In this document: positions 54,615-64,000 of the stretch, one piece after another | Layout of the letters: each line of letters starts with the position of its first letter | How positions within the stretch are numbered: position 1 is the first letter of the stretch | Origin: Fulvia fulva | Lineage: Eukaryota > Ascomycota > Dothideomycetes > Mycosphaerellales > Mycosphaerellaceae | NCBI RefSeq assembly: GCF_020509005.1 | Contig: NC_063013.1 | Span: 6,448,001-6,512,000, forward strand | Direction: 5' to 3' | Length of the DNA stretch: 64,000 nucleotides | Made by a program: the position numbers and the translations under genes | The notes under the pieces: model-generated | What the model saw: the letters and a program-made list of their open reading frames with translations, nothing else | What the model was told of the DNA's origin: nothing | Database searches by the model: none

Positions 54615-55499
54615 ATGGCGCAACCAGCGCAACCCTACGACTTCATCGCGAAGATATGCTCTCTGGGTGACAGTGGTAGCGGCAAATCAAGTGTAGGATA
54701 CCCTTACCAATACCATACCTTCAGCATCAAAAGCTGATGCCGTGCCCGTTAGCTGACGATACGCCTCTGTGAAGGTCGCTTCGTCTCCCACCACGACGTA
54801 ACCATCGGCGTCGAGTTCGGTTCGCGAATAGTCCCAGTCGGTCCACCAGCGAGTCTCGAGTACAACATCAACAACCCAGCAGCCGCCCCATCGAAACCAG
54901 CGCCAGCAACGAAAAGCCCGAACGATGCAAAAGGCAAGAAAGGCCAACCGCCCCCCGAGCCGGAACAGAAGCACATGAAGCTGAGCTTATGGGACACTGC
55001 GGGACAAGAGACATACAAGTCGATAACACGGAGCTACTTCAGAGGTGCTAGCGGCGCTCTACTAGTCTTCGACATCACCCGCCGCCAGACCTTCGCCTCC
55101 GTAACATCATGGCTTCACGACCTACGCCAAATAGCAGAAGACGACATCGTCGTAGTCTTGGTCGGGAACAAATGCGACCTCGCTTCATCCTCCACCCTCT
55201 CGGACGAACCCAATCGACGGCAGGTAACACGAGAGGAAGCGGAGGAGTGGTGTAAGCAGAATAAGGTGATGCAGTATGTTGAGACGAGTGCAAAGTCGGG
55301 GGAGAATGTGGAGAGGGCGTTTCTGGAGGTGGCAGAGAGGATATATCAGAATATCGAGGCGGGGAAGTATGATTTGAATGATCGGAGGAGTGGTGTAAAG
55401 GGACCTGGGGCGGGAGGTGGGAAGAGTAGTGGTGTGCAGCTGGTGAAGAGTGATAAGAATGTTGCGAAGAAGGCGGGTATTGCTGGTGGGTGCTGTTGA
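54615..55499 (+). CDS. Rab-family small GTPase (Rab4/Rab2-like) with insertion
   Basis: 274 aa in exons 54615-54692 and 54753-55499 (intron GTAGGA...TAG). G1 GDSGSGKS (18-25), switch I end GVEFGSRIV, G3 WDTAGQE (106-112), G4 NKCD, G5 TSAK. C-terminus GGCC is a double-Cys geranylgeranylation signal. GVEFGS and the RSYFRGASGALLVFDITRR block favour the Rab4/Rab14/Rab2 branch, implying endosomal recycling or Golgi trafficking. An extra 40-45 residues (about 56-100, Pro/Ala/Lys-rich) sit between the interswitch strands, in a place that is normally a tight turn. Confidence 0.9.
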
Positions 55500-56211
55500 T
55501 AGCAGGTGGCAATCGAATGGTATGATCAAGGCCGGTGAGCAGCATCATATGCCCCAAGTGCAGAAAGAAGAGGGTTATGTCGATGAAAGGCGGCAAGGCC
55601 TTTCCTCATTACTGGCATCAATTTGAGACTCGCCAACCACGCTTGCATTCACGTGCGACCCCTGAAGTGAGCAAGCGCTAAGGCTTCTCGGTGGGTACTG
55701 TCCTGCAGGAGGGTGAGCCTCAGGCTCTTCCTAGTTGCATATGCGTCGATTCACTGATCAAAAATCACGAAGCACAAGCTCACACGACTCTACTGAGCCA
55801 ATAGCAGACAATGTTAACTGCTGCCTACAGATCCAGACCCACTTGCGAACGCCGAGAAGGGGAGGTGATAGTGAAACTTCACTTTACGATCACATGTATC
55901 CCGTATCAATGGCTATTTCGCTGCAAGTTTGGCCAGCATTCTGGGATTGTTCTCGCGCACGCACTGGCTTTGCCTTCACTTGAAGCTGTGCATCCTCACA
56001 TGGCCACCTGAGCTCTTCGGATGCACTAGAAGAAGCAGTCTCTGCTACGCAGCGGCTGTGCCTTTCTTCTAGACATTACATCCACCTCATCCATCTTTGC
56101 ACACCTTTCCACCACCACCACCAACAACATCGCCTGTACCTCGACCAAGACCGACACTGTATCGATCTACCACCGCCGACAGCAAGCCTCACCTCCACCT
56201 CCACCGACATC
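55500..56211. other. Intergenic stretch
   Basis: 712 bp between two plus-strand genes. The last 100 bases before 56212 are rich in CCACCA triplets, likely 5' leader. No gene seen. Confidence 0.4.
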
Positions 56212-58984
56212 ATGTCTGCCGAGTCCGACATAGACGTCGACTACTACGAGCCGTACGACTGCAACGAATCCGAGCCCTTTCCTGACAGTGTTGTCTACAA
56301 GCCGGTCTTCGAGACACTCAAGACACATTCTCGGCGTGTGGTCTACATCCTGCACGATGTCTTGGCCGCCTCATCATACGAGAACAAGGTTACGAAGGAC
56401 TTGCTAGAGGAGGCAAAGAAGCGTCTCAAGGACAACGTGTCAGGCCAGACCATGTTCGCGGTCTCCGGAGACATGGCAGCAGGTATGTGATGTACTTCAA
56501 AATTTGTGACTCCAGCTGACAAGCCGCAGGCAAAAGTTCTGTCATCAACTCCATCCTTAGTATCGGCACCATCGCACGAAAGGTCAGATTGAGAATTTGA
56601 AGCTTTGTGAACAGGTGCTGACATCCTGCAGGGTGATGGGGGAGGAAGCTGCACATGGGTCGTCCAGCGGTTCATGAAGCAGTTCCCCAACCAAGCCTTT
56701 CCATTCGCAGCCAGAGTCAGCTTCTTCGGTCCAGATCAGATATGCGCGTTGATCACTGCAATGTTCACCAAGTACTACCGCGCCACCCACAGGGACTCCC
56801 AAGACAACGGCGAAGGTGAAGGGGAGGAGGAGTACAACGACATACGCACAGTACTTGACGCGTTTATGGCACTTTTCGCCGACCATATCGAGTTCGAAGA
56901 TGAGGGCTCCGCCCGTGAGTATCTCCGCCAGGCCGAATCCGAGGATGATTCGATCATCTGTGGTGATCTTGCTAGCTGGGCGATCGACGTGGCAACAGAC
57001 TGGCTGGATGGCAAAGAATTCATCCTGGTCGGCGCTGCCACTTCTGATGAGCTGCTACTCAAGTTGCAGCCATTTACCTACCAGCTGATCTGGGAGGAGG
57101 GCAAGGGCCAGGTCTCGCCATGGCCACTGGTCAGCGTCGTTGATTTCGGGTTCGAGAACAAGCTCCTCAACCAGGGGATCGTCCTCGTCGATGCTCCCGG
57201 TCTATCGGACTCCAACAGCACTCGAGCGAACAACGCGATCCTTCACCATCGCGAGTGTACCCACAAGATCACCGTGGCACCCATCAACCGTGCGAAAGAC
57301 GACAAGTCTCTTCGGGAGAGCTTGAAGCAAGGATTTTACCATCGCGGCTCCGGCGGTACTCTTCTGGCTCTGACCTATGGCGACAGCATCGATCCAGAGA
57401 CCGACGTCTGTGGCAGTGCAGAAGAGAAAGCGCGCGAGCTGGCTCTCAAGGTCGAGATCAAGAGACTGCGTGAGCATCGTCAGAAGCTGAGCCAAAAGAA
57501 GCGGTCGGCTACTCGAGACGAAGTCTTCGATCTCGACGACGAGATTCGCGAAGTTGGCAGAATGGTGAAGATCAAGACAGCAGAGTTCGACTCTTGCCGT
57601 GTGATCATGCGCAACAACGCGGTGTTGAAAGCTGTACAGGCGCAGTACCGAGATCTGACCCGCGACCCCAAGCCACTGTCGGCCTTCGTCATCGGCAACG
57701 AGGCATACAAGACTCATCAGGCCGGCTATGCCACCGACGAGCGTCCCGTACTGACAGTCGAGCAGACGGGCGTTCCTGGTATTCGGAGGCGGCTCTATGC
57801 TCTCCCCGCCGAGGCCAAACTGAATGAGGCTTTGCATCTAGCAAACACGCAGATCCCAAATCTGGTCAGCTTCTTCGACCTCTACTGCTCCAAGACGCAC
57901 CTCGCACGCAAAGCTGAGATTGAGGCCGTCATCCTCCAGCCCAAGAAGAAGCTCGGTGACATGCTTAGCGTTACCTTGGACTGACTCAACGAGGCGATCA
58001 AGCTCCTCATCCTCGATCCCATGATGGATGATGAGTCTCACTGGGTATCAGAGGCTAGGGTGCTGTGCCGTGACTGGGCAGCTCAGACTTCACGTCAATT
58101 GTCCATCATGAAGGGCGAAGGTTACCAGAAGGGCACCAAGCGTCGCCCAGAGTCGAACTGGAACCGCGATCTGTTACAGATCGCGGAGCCGAGGGACAAC
58201 ATGGAAGACTACTTTGCGAACGTTCTGAAGACCATCAAGCCGATCTATCAGGAGCTGGTACGCGGCATCCAGAGTCTGCTCGACGCCACCAAGGCCAAGA
58301 TTCGGGGTAAGACGATTCTCTCCGGTTTACTTGAAATGAGACTAATCATTGAATAGAAGATCAGCAGCTGAAGGTGATGGGGGTTGAGACTTTCCTGGAC
58401 AGCTTCGTGCACGAGAGGAAGACCATCGTCAAGTTCATGAACGACTTCTTCAAAGAGATGCGAAGTGACATTGGGTAAGTCGGTGGCCCTGATCTATACG
58501 CATCAAGCTGACAAGTGATAGCAATATCCAGCAAGACGCAATGGTTGCATCTTCCAACTCGCACATTGCGGAAGCCATGCGCCCCATCTACGCGGAGGTC
58601 TGCCAGATCAAAGGTAGAGGCGGTCCCGACAAACGCAGTGCAATATTCGAGAAGAAAGTCGCTCGAGTGGGCGGCGTCTGGACATCAGTCCGCAACGGCA
58701 TCGAGAAGGAATTCAGCATTCGCTTCGGTGCCAGCCTTCATCGCATCGAAGAGGTCGCCACTGAGATGTTCGAGAACATCCACAAGAAGTTCAACCTGAT
58801 GTGCAACGACACCATCGTCAAGGACCCGAAGGAGAAGTCCAAGGAGGAAGAGCTTCGCAAGCAATTGCAGAAGCAACTCATCGTGGCGAAGCAGCTGCTC
58901 AATGGGCCAGTGCGTGAGGCGGCTGAGGCTTGCAAGGACTACAAGCCAGAGGACCCAACCTCGCTCGTCGTTGGCGAGCACTAG
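56212..58984 (+). pseudogene. Large dynamin-type/nuclear GTPase (SLIP-GC-like) with in-frame TGA
   Basis: Five exons: 56212-56482, 56530-56582, 56632-58306, 58357-58474, 58522-58984; every junction is GT-AG and the total (860 codons) stays in phase. The P-loop GDMAAGKS (86-93) is completed by splice 1. G3 VDAPGLSD lies near 295. Helical regions and a Lys/Glu-rich C-terminus follow. The layout matches fungal proteins related to the vertebrate nuclear GTPase SLIP-GC; the function in fungi is unknown. Codon 559 is TGA (57982-57984) in SVTLD-stop-LNEAIKLLI. The frame beyond it is open for 300 codons and contains both later introns. If read plainly, the product ends after the GTPase domain. A hypomorphic or truncated protein is possible. 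Confidence 0.8.
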
Positions 58985-59585
58985 GCGGCATACGCAATGG
59001 TATAGAGTAGAGAAGCCATGTCTCATCGACATGACATATGCATCGCAGGACAGGGCACGCATACTGCATTGGAAGATGAAGTGGCACCAAGCCCTCGGCA
59101 GGTTCGGCAAGCAGCCGGACCAAATTCCGTTCAGACTTCAGATCATCTCAAACCCTTTCCACTTCATCAAGCACAACTGCCGTAGCAAATTTTCTGGTCC
59201 GCGGTTACCATCTCGATAGTCCCAGCTTCACCCGCACTATCCGGGTCCTCATATATGTATTTGACGAGGTTGACGGTGGTGATGACGCGGCTTTCGTCAA
59301 CCTGACCTTTCCGTTAATCGTCACTCGTCTCGAAACATACGCTGATCATCAGTCTCAATATTGCTAGCCAGAGTATGTCGCCAAGAGAGCCAACAGGAGC
59401 AAAGATGGCGACAGTCGAACCCGTGGCAAGTCTATAGTATGGACCCATGACGATCAGAACAAGTCATGCCGAGCCACGAGGGACGCGAGACAGAATGCTT
59501 CTTGGACATAAGGTAGATTCTCCCACAGGTAAGCTTCACGCGTCTTCATCCTCCCGCCCAACGTTGATCTGGCGTATCTTCCACA
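58985..59585. other. Intergenic stretch
   Basis: 601 bp upstream of the cupin gene. No coding feature recognised. Confidence 0.4.
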
Positions 59586-61202
59586 ATGAAGCTCTCTGGC
59601 GCACTCGCAGTGTCAGGTCTTGTCACCTCAGCATGGGCCGCACCCTACAGGAAAGAGACGGAATACCTGGGTAAGCGTCAAGCAATTGCATCTCGTGGCT
59701 CAGAGATCGACAACTCGGCCATCCCATTCCAGCCTGTAGGACCTGTCGGCTCATCAGGCAATGTGTATGGAGGCCCGGGGCTGCTTGGAAATGCAGGTGA
59801 TGGCAAGGCACCGCAAGATGTTGGACCCGGCGTGCCTGCAAAGACTGCTTCGACTCAGCAAGATGCTGGGCAATACACCTTATCCCCAGGCCAGGAGGAA
59901 GATGCAGACCTCGGACTATATCTAGACCTCTCGGAGAACTTAAATCCTCAGGCGATCCGAGGCAAGAATGGAGGAATCGTCTCTGGACCAAGGAATGAAG
60001 AGTATCAGCGACTGAATCCAGACATGCTTGCTCGACCAGGTACAGATATGGGCAGCGTTGCAAACGCAAAGTGGCCGATGGGTCTTTCGAGCGCAAGATC
60101 CGGAACAGGTGGCGGCAACCCCGGCTGGGCACGGCAACAGAACACGAACGAGCTGCCTATCGCCACCGCAATGGCAGGTGTCAACATGCATCTAGGTCCA
60201 AACGCGTACCGAGAGCTTCACTGGCACTCCGCGAACGAGTAGGCGTACATCTTCAGTGGTAGCACGCGGATCTCGACAGTCAACCAGAATGGCGAGACGT
60301 TCCTGGATGATCTCCAGGCCGGTGATCTTTGGTTCTTCCCAGCGGGTGTGCCTCATTCCATCCAGGCTTCGGAGGAGGGTGTGGAGTTTCTGCTCATCTT
60401 CAATCAAGGTGACTTCAGTGAGGACGCTACAGACCTTGTTTCGGAGTTGTTTGCCCGCAATCCCAAGGAGGTATTGGCAAAGAACTTCCAGGTCGACGTG
60501 AGCGTTCTTAAGGATATCCCAACAGAGCAACGATATATCTTCAACGGGACACCATACAAGGGCACAACCGAGGAGGCCCGCAAGGAAGTTGATGGTCCAG
60601 CTGGTGCACTTCCGGCCAACGAGTCTTACAGCTACCACTTATCAGCTCAAGCACCTTACACCGTGCCAGGTGGCAGCGTCAAAATCGTTGACCCAACCAC
60701 CTTCCCAATAGCAAACAACTTCTCCGCGGCTCTCTTCACTGTCGAGCCCGGCGCTATGCGTGAGATCCATTGGCACTTGACGTCCAACGAGTGGAACTTC
60801 CTCATCCAAGGTCAGGGTCGAGTGACAGTGTTCCAAGGACCACAAGCCTCACGCACTTTCGACTTTACCGCTGGCGATGTCGGTTACATTCCAGTCGCTG
60901 ACTCGCATTACATCGAGAACACCGGTAACGAGACCTTGGTATACCTGGAAGTTCTGCAGGCACCACGATACATCGATATCAGCGCCGCCCAGTGGCTTGG
61001 CTTGACGCCCGGCCAGGTTGTCAAAGATACGTTGAATGTGCCACAGAGCTTCATCGATACTCTGCCGAAGACGAAGAGGTATATCGTGCCCGGTAATCCA
61101 GATCTGCTGACCACGAACTTTACCGTGGCGGACTATCCTAATGCGAAGTTCAACGCGACTGGTACACAGGCTAAGAGCACTGGCGCTGAGCGCAGTTCGT
61201 AG
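59586..61202 (+). pseudogene. Two-cupin oxalate decarboxylase with in-frame TAG
   Basis: Secreted Mn enzyme turning oxalate into formate and CO2. 539 codons, no intron. Signal peptide MKLSGALAVSGLVTSAWA. Cupin 1 has NAYRELHWHSANE, then TAG at codon 219 (60240-60242), then AYIFSGSTRISTV and FPAGVPHSIQ. Cupin 2 has MREIHWHLTSNEWNFLIQGQG and IPVADSHYIEN. Both metal sites (HxH, E, H) are complete. The stop falls exactly where cupin 2, and the family's EWAY motif, has Trp, so one G-to-A change from TGG explains it. Alternatives are recoding or A-to-I editing, which would restore Trp. Confidence 0.88.
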
Positions 61203-61865
61203 ATGGCGAGGTAGAAAGATAGATCTGTGACAGCAGTAATGCATCGAGGAAGATGTAGCTTCATGAGAATACACGCATCACACCATCTCAGGTTCCCATC
61301 GTTCTGCTTGTGATTCGGAGCCTCATATTCGCGTACGCGTACGAGCTAAGTCTCCGACTCGGTGCGTGCACAGGCAGACCATGCTGTCGACCTACTGCTA
61401 TATGCAATCCTTCCAACGTGAAGCATTGACGATGGTCGGTAATTGAGTTTGAAGCGTTACACTTTCGTTATCGCTTAGTCAACATCCGCGTCTCGCGGCC
61501 GACGCCCGAGCAACGATCATATCGCCCTCGGAAGGGACGAACCTCTCGTGAGAAAACTGTTCCTTACGTAAGACCTGCAGCAAAGCCTGCTATAATAGCA
61601 TTACTCGTGAACCGACTCACTTCCGGCGTTATTTGCACGCGACAATCGCCTCGCGACAACACTATCCTCCCTCCCTGATCCCAGCCGCAAGGGTCCAGCA
61701 ACTGCCGACATCAACCCAACACTCGCGAACTCGCGAATCTGTTTCCTCCCAAACACAATCACCACCAACTGCGTCTCTTCACACCATTGCGAGGCTACCG
61801 AGCCTCTGAGCGCACCAACCAACAAGCACCTCTACAACCTCTTACAGTGACGACCATCAGCCACA
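61203..61865. other. Intergenic stretch with a short palindrome
   Basis: 663 bp. A perfect 12-bp palindrome CGTACGCGTACG lies at 61332-61343; no protein site is known to me for it. The last 150 bases are pyrimidine/CA-rich leader of the next gene. Confidence 0.45.
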
Positions 61866-62426
61866 ATGGTCGACTTCTCCGACTCCACGACCCAATACGC
61901 AGCGGGCGTCTCCCTCCTCGCCCTAATCGCCGCCTTCCTCATGGTCCAACCCACCCCCCTCGTAAAATGGCTCCAGAAGAAGAATTACCAATACGAAGTG
62001 ACGTTCTCGCTTTACATGTTGACGCCCACTGAGAAATTCGTCTTCAGTACGTCCCCTCCCCCTTCTCTCCCTTCCCCGTCCACCCACCACCTCTCACAAA
62101 ACTCCTCCTAACACTACACCACAGACTCCATCCTCTTCCTAACCCTCTCGATGTTCCTAATCGCCACAATCGTCTACCTCCCGGGCCACGTTAAATTCCT
62201 GACGCTGCGCGCGTACTATTACATGTCCGGCGACGCGGCGCTGGTGACGAGTAGCAGGCAGGCGGCTGATAAGTTGATGGGGAGCGCGACGGGGGTGTTG
62301 GATGCGGCGACGGGGTGGTATCATGCTGCGATTAATGGGTCTGCGACTACGGCGACGGCGGGGGCGGTGCAGGAGGCTGTTACGCAGGTTGCGGAGCGGG
62401 TGAAGGAGGTGGTTGGTGAGGTTTAG
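61866..62426 (+). CDS. Small activating subunit of serine palmitoyltransferase (ssSPT-like)
   Basis: 160 aa in exons 61866-62046 and 62125-62426 (intron GTACGT...CAG). The core LVKWLQKKNYQYEVTFSLYM, LTPTEKFVFNS and VYLPGHVKFL follows the pattern of animal ssSPT subunits (YQY..TxLYMLxPxExxVFNS...PxH). These bind the Lcb1/Lcb2 enzyme in the ER and raise sphingoid-base synthesis. Two membrane segments are visible (AAGVSLLALIAAFLMV and SILFLTLSMFLIATIVYL). A 65-residue Ala/Val/Glu helical tail beyond the core is longer than in animals. The name rests on motif recognition. Confidence 0.8.
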
Positions 62427-62656
62427 GAGAGCGGGAAGCACGTTTGGAGAAGAAGGGAATTAGCGATGGCGTTTTGGGTTAGTGGAATATGGATATGGAT
62501 TGTACAGTGTGTGTGTGTGCAGATATGGGTTGATGATGAGGAAGGAAGGGCAAAAGGCCAGAGCTATGGCCATATAATGGATCTTGTAATACAGGAGCGC
62601 GCCTGAAGATGGCTCTATTCCAAGAAGACCTCCAAACGATATACCAAACGACATCA

Positions 62657-64000
62657 TTACACTACCACGCTCTCAACATCGTTCGCCTGCGGATCCCTCG
62701 GTCGACTGATCTCATAGCTCAGAATCGAATGATCCGTATACATCATCATCAAACGCCACCGCTTCATCTCCATCGTCAAGTGCTCCGTGCCCTGCATCGG
62801 TCCAGCAGCAATACCCGCCAACGGCGCAAAGGGACGAGCTCCCGCTTTCTCCTGGTCCGCAAACGGTAGTATATGCTCAAGTCGCATGGCATACTTCGTC
62901 TTCTTCCTCGCAGGATCATCTGGATTCTGCATTTCCGGCGGGTAGTGTGCTTTCCTCGACAACTTCGTCAAAGCCAGTACCAGCGCGCGGCCCTTCTGCG
63001 AGGCTAGGACGACGATCCCGAGAGCTGGGATGTAGGCGTGCATGTTCAGACGCTCGAAGACGTTGAGGTACGCCCACTCGCTGGGCACGAGTTGGTGGAG
63101 AGCGTTGGTGAAGCCTATCGTGGGGGATGTGAAGGGGCTTTCTGCTTGGCGGTGGCTTGATGGTTGGAGGAGGTAGATGTTGCGCACGGAGGTGTGGAGG
63201 ATGGGACAAGGGCAGTCGCCGCAGAGGTTGTTGTGGGGTTGGAAGGCTCGAGGCTCGTTGCCGTAGATTCGCTTGCCGCCGTAGACTGTGCTGAATGAGG
63301 CTGTGTCTTCTGTGCCTTCGTCGTCGATGTCTAGGTCGGCGTAGTAGGCGGATTCGCCGGAGTCGGAATCTTCGTCGCCATCCCAGGCGTCTTCGGACAT
63401 GAGGCTGTCTTCGAGGTCTTGTTCCACTGCTGCATCGGGAACTTCCTCATCTTCGATCTGTGATGAGTCGTCGAGGGGCACGCCGCCTTCTGGACTATCT
63501 GGGGCGCTGCTCGAAGGCCTTGCAGAGTCGCGCGCTCTTCGTGTCCTCAAGACTGAGAATTTGTTGGATACATTCGAAACGTTTGCCACTGTATCGCCGA
63601 TGTCCCAGAGATTCAGGTTCTCTTTGATGCCGGGCAAGGACTCTCCATCTGCTAGGCCAAGGGCAGTCTCGGCATCGTCTGCCGCAACGAAAGATCTTTT
63701 GTCCAAAAACATGATCAGCCAACCCGAGTTGTGACGATCATGAGAAGCTGATGCAAGGTAGCTAGTGGGTCTGCCGAAGCGGAAGGTTTGGGATGTTTGC
63801 ATCTGATGCAGATCAATGGTACGGCAGTAGCCGCTGATGTCGGTTGTCAGTAGCCACTGGCCGTTAGGGTCGTCGCCTGTGTTACAGAACGAGATGTATG
63901 GGATGTTCGACGTGCCATTGAGCACTTGGTGGGTGACATCCATACCTCGGTCTTGGGCAGCATCCGTGTCGTCCGCAGTGTTCTCACCCGCTTGCGGGCC
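62657..64000 (-). CDS. CRT10: CRT10-like protein, 5' partial
   Basis: C-terminal part of a large fungal protein. The frame is open from 62657 through the end of the window. Yeast Crt10 represses ribonucleotide reductase genes. Features: beta-propeller-like repeats (GQWLLTTDISGYCRTIDL, LGIVVLASQKGRALVLAL), a long acidic insertion (SQIEDEEVPDAAVEQDLEDS, DEDSDSGES), FERLNMHAYIPALGIV, and a C-terminus WRLMMMYTDHSILSYEI. The first visible Met (63943) is internal. No intron seen in this part. Confidence 0.8.
   Translation of the reverse strand, partial: GPQAGENTADDTDAAQDRGMDVTHQVLNGTSNIPYISFCNTGDDPNGQWLLTTDISGYCRTIDLHQMQTSQTFRFGRPTSYLASASHDRHNSGWLIMFLDKRSFVAADDAETALGLADGESLPGIKENLNLWDIGDTVANVSNVSNKFSVLRTRRARDSARPSSSAPDSPEGGVPLDDSSQIEDEEVPDAAVEQDLEDSLMSEDAWDGDEDSDSGESAYYADLDIDDEGTEDTASFSTVYGGKRIYGNEPRAFQPHNNLCGDCPCPILHTSVRNIYLLQPSSHRQAESPFTSPTIGFTNALHQLVPSEWAYLNVFERLNMHAYIPALGIVVLASQKGRALVLALTKLSRKAHYPPEMQNPDDPARKKTKYAMRLEHILPFADQEKAGARPFAPLAGIAAGPMQGTEHLTMEMKRWRLMMMYTDHSILSYEISRPRDPQANDVESVVV

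Noticed and set aside
20704..61202. Reassigned genetic code as the cause of the in-frame stops
   Set aside because: All three stop codons are involved and all three also end normal genes in the window.

Overview
The window is a piece of a filamentous ascomycete genome. Introns are short (about 46-76 nt, GT-AG, with CTAAC/CTGAC-like branch sites), genes are compact and monocistronic, and the gene set (STRIPAK subunit, Zn2Cys6 factor, delta-12 desaturase, expansin-like protein, many F-box-like proteins of the LPxELR type) suggests Dothideomycetes, probably Mycosphaerellales/Capnodiales. The class assignment is inference. Genes run off both ends: an oxysterol-binding protein on the left and a CRT10-like protein on the right.

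Left part, 3-26 kb, looks accessory. From 3 to 17.3 kb two unrelated gene families alternate. Family B is a Cys-rich, probably zinc-binding protein of about 326-339 aa with six recurring Cys/His motifs. Family A starts with a short F-box-like helix and usually ends in a very acidic tail. In all five cases B lies directly upstream of A on the same strand: B3(relic)-A3, B2-A2 and B1-A1 on the minus strand, B4-A4 and B5-A5 on the plus strand. The array is thus two divergent tandem arms around a small mitochondrial thioredoxin-like gene. I do not recognise either family; this repeated two-gene module is the best candidate here for an undescribed system. Next come a Zn2Cys6 regulator, an interrupted AAA+ ATPase and a frameshifted STAND-type NTPase.

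Right part, 27-64 kb, is mostly conserved core genes: mitochondrial ClpX, glycogen branching enzyme, delta-12 fatty acid desaturase, a MetE-like methyltransferase, a secreted S9-like hydrolase, a Sly41/TPT-type transporter, a C2H2 protein, Far11/HAM-2 of STRIPAK, a LOG-type phosphoribohydrolase, a Rab4-like GTPase, a nuclear-GTPase-like protein, a two-cupin oxalate decarboxylase, a serine palmitoyltransferase small subunit and CRT10.

A second theme is interruption. Five genes keep an open, family-like frame on both sides of one in-frame stop: AAA ATPase (TAG), F-box gene (TGA), expansin-like gene (TAA), nuclear-GTPase-like gene (TGA) and oxalate decarboxylase (TAG where the family has Trp). 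Recent decay, population polymorphism, readthrough and A-to-I mRNA editing are the competing explanations; sequence alone cannot decide. Splice sites, domains and family names were read by eye, without database searches.
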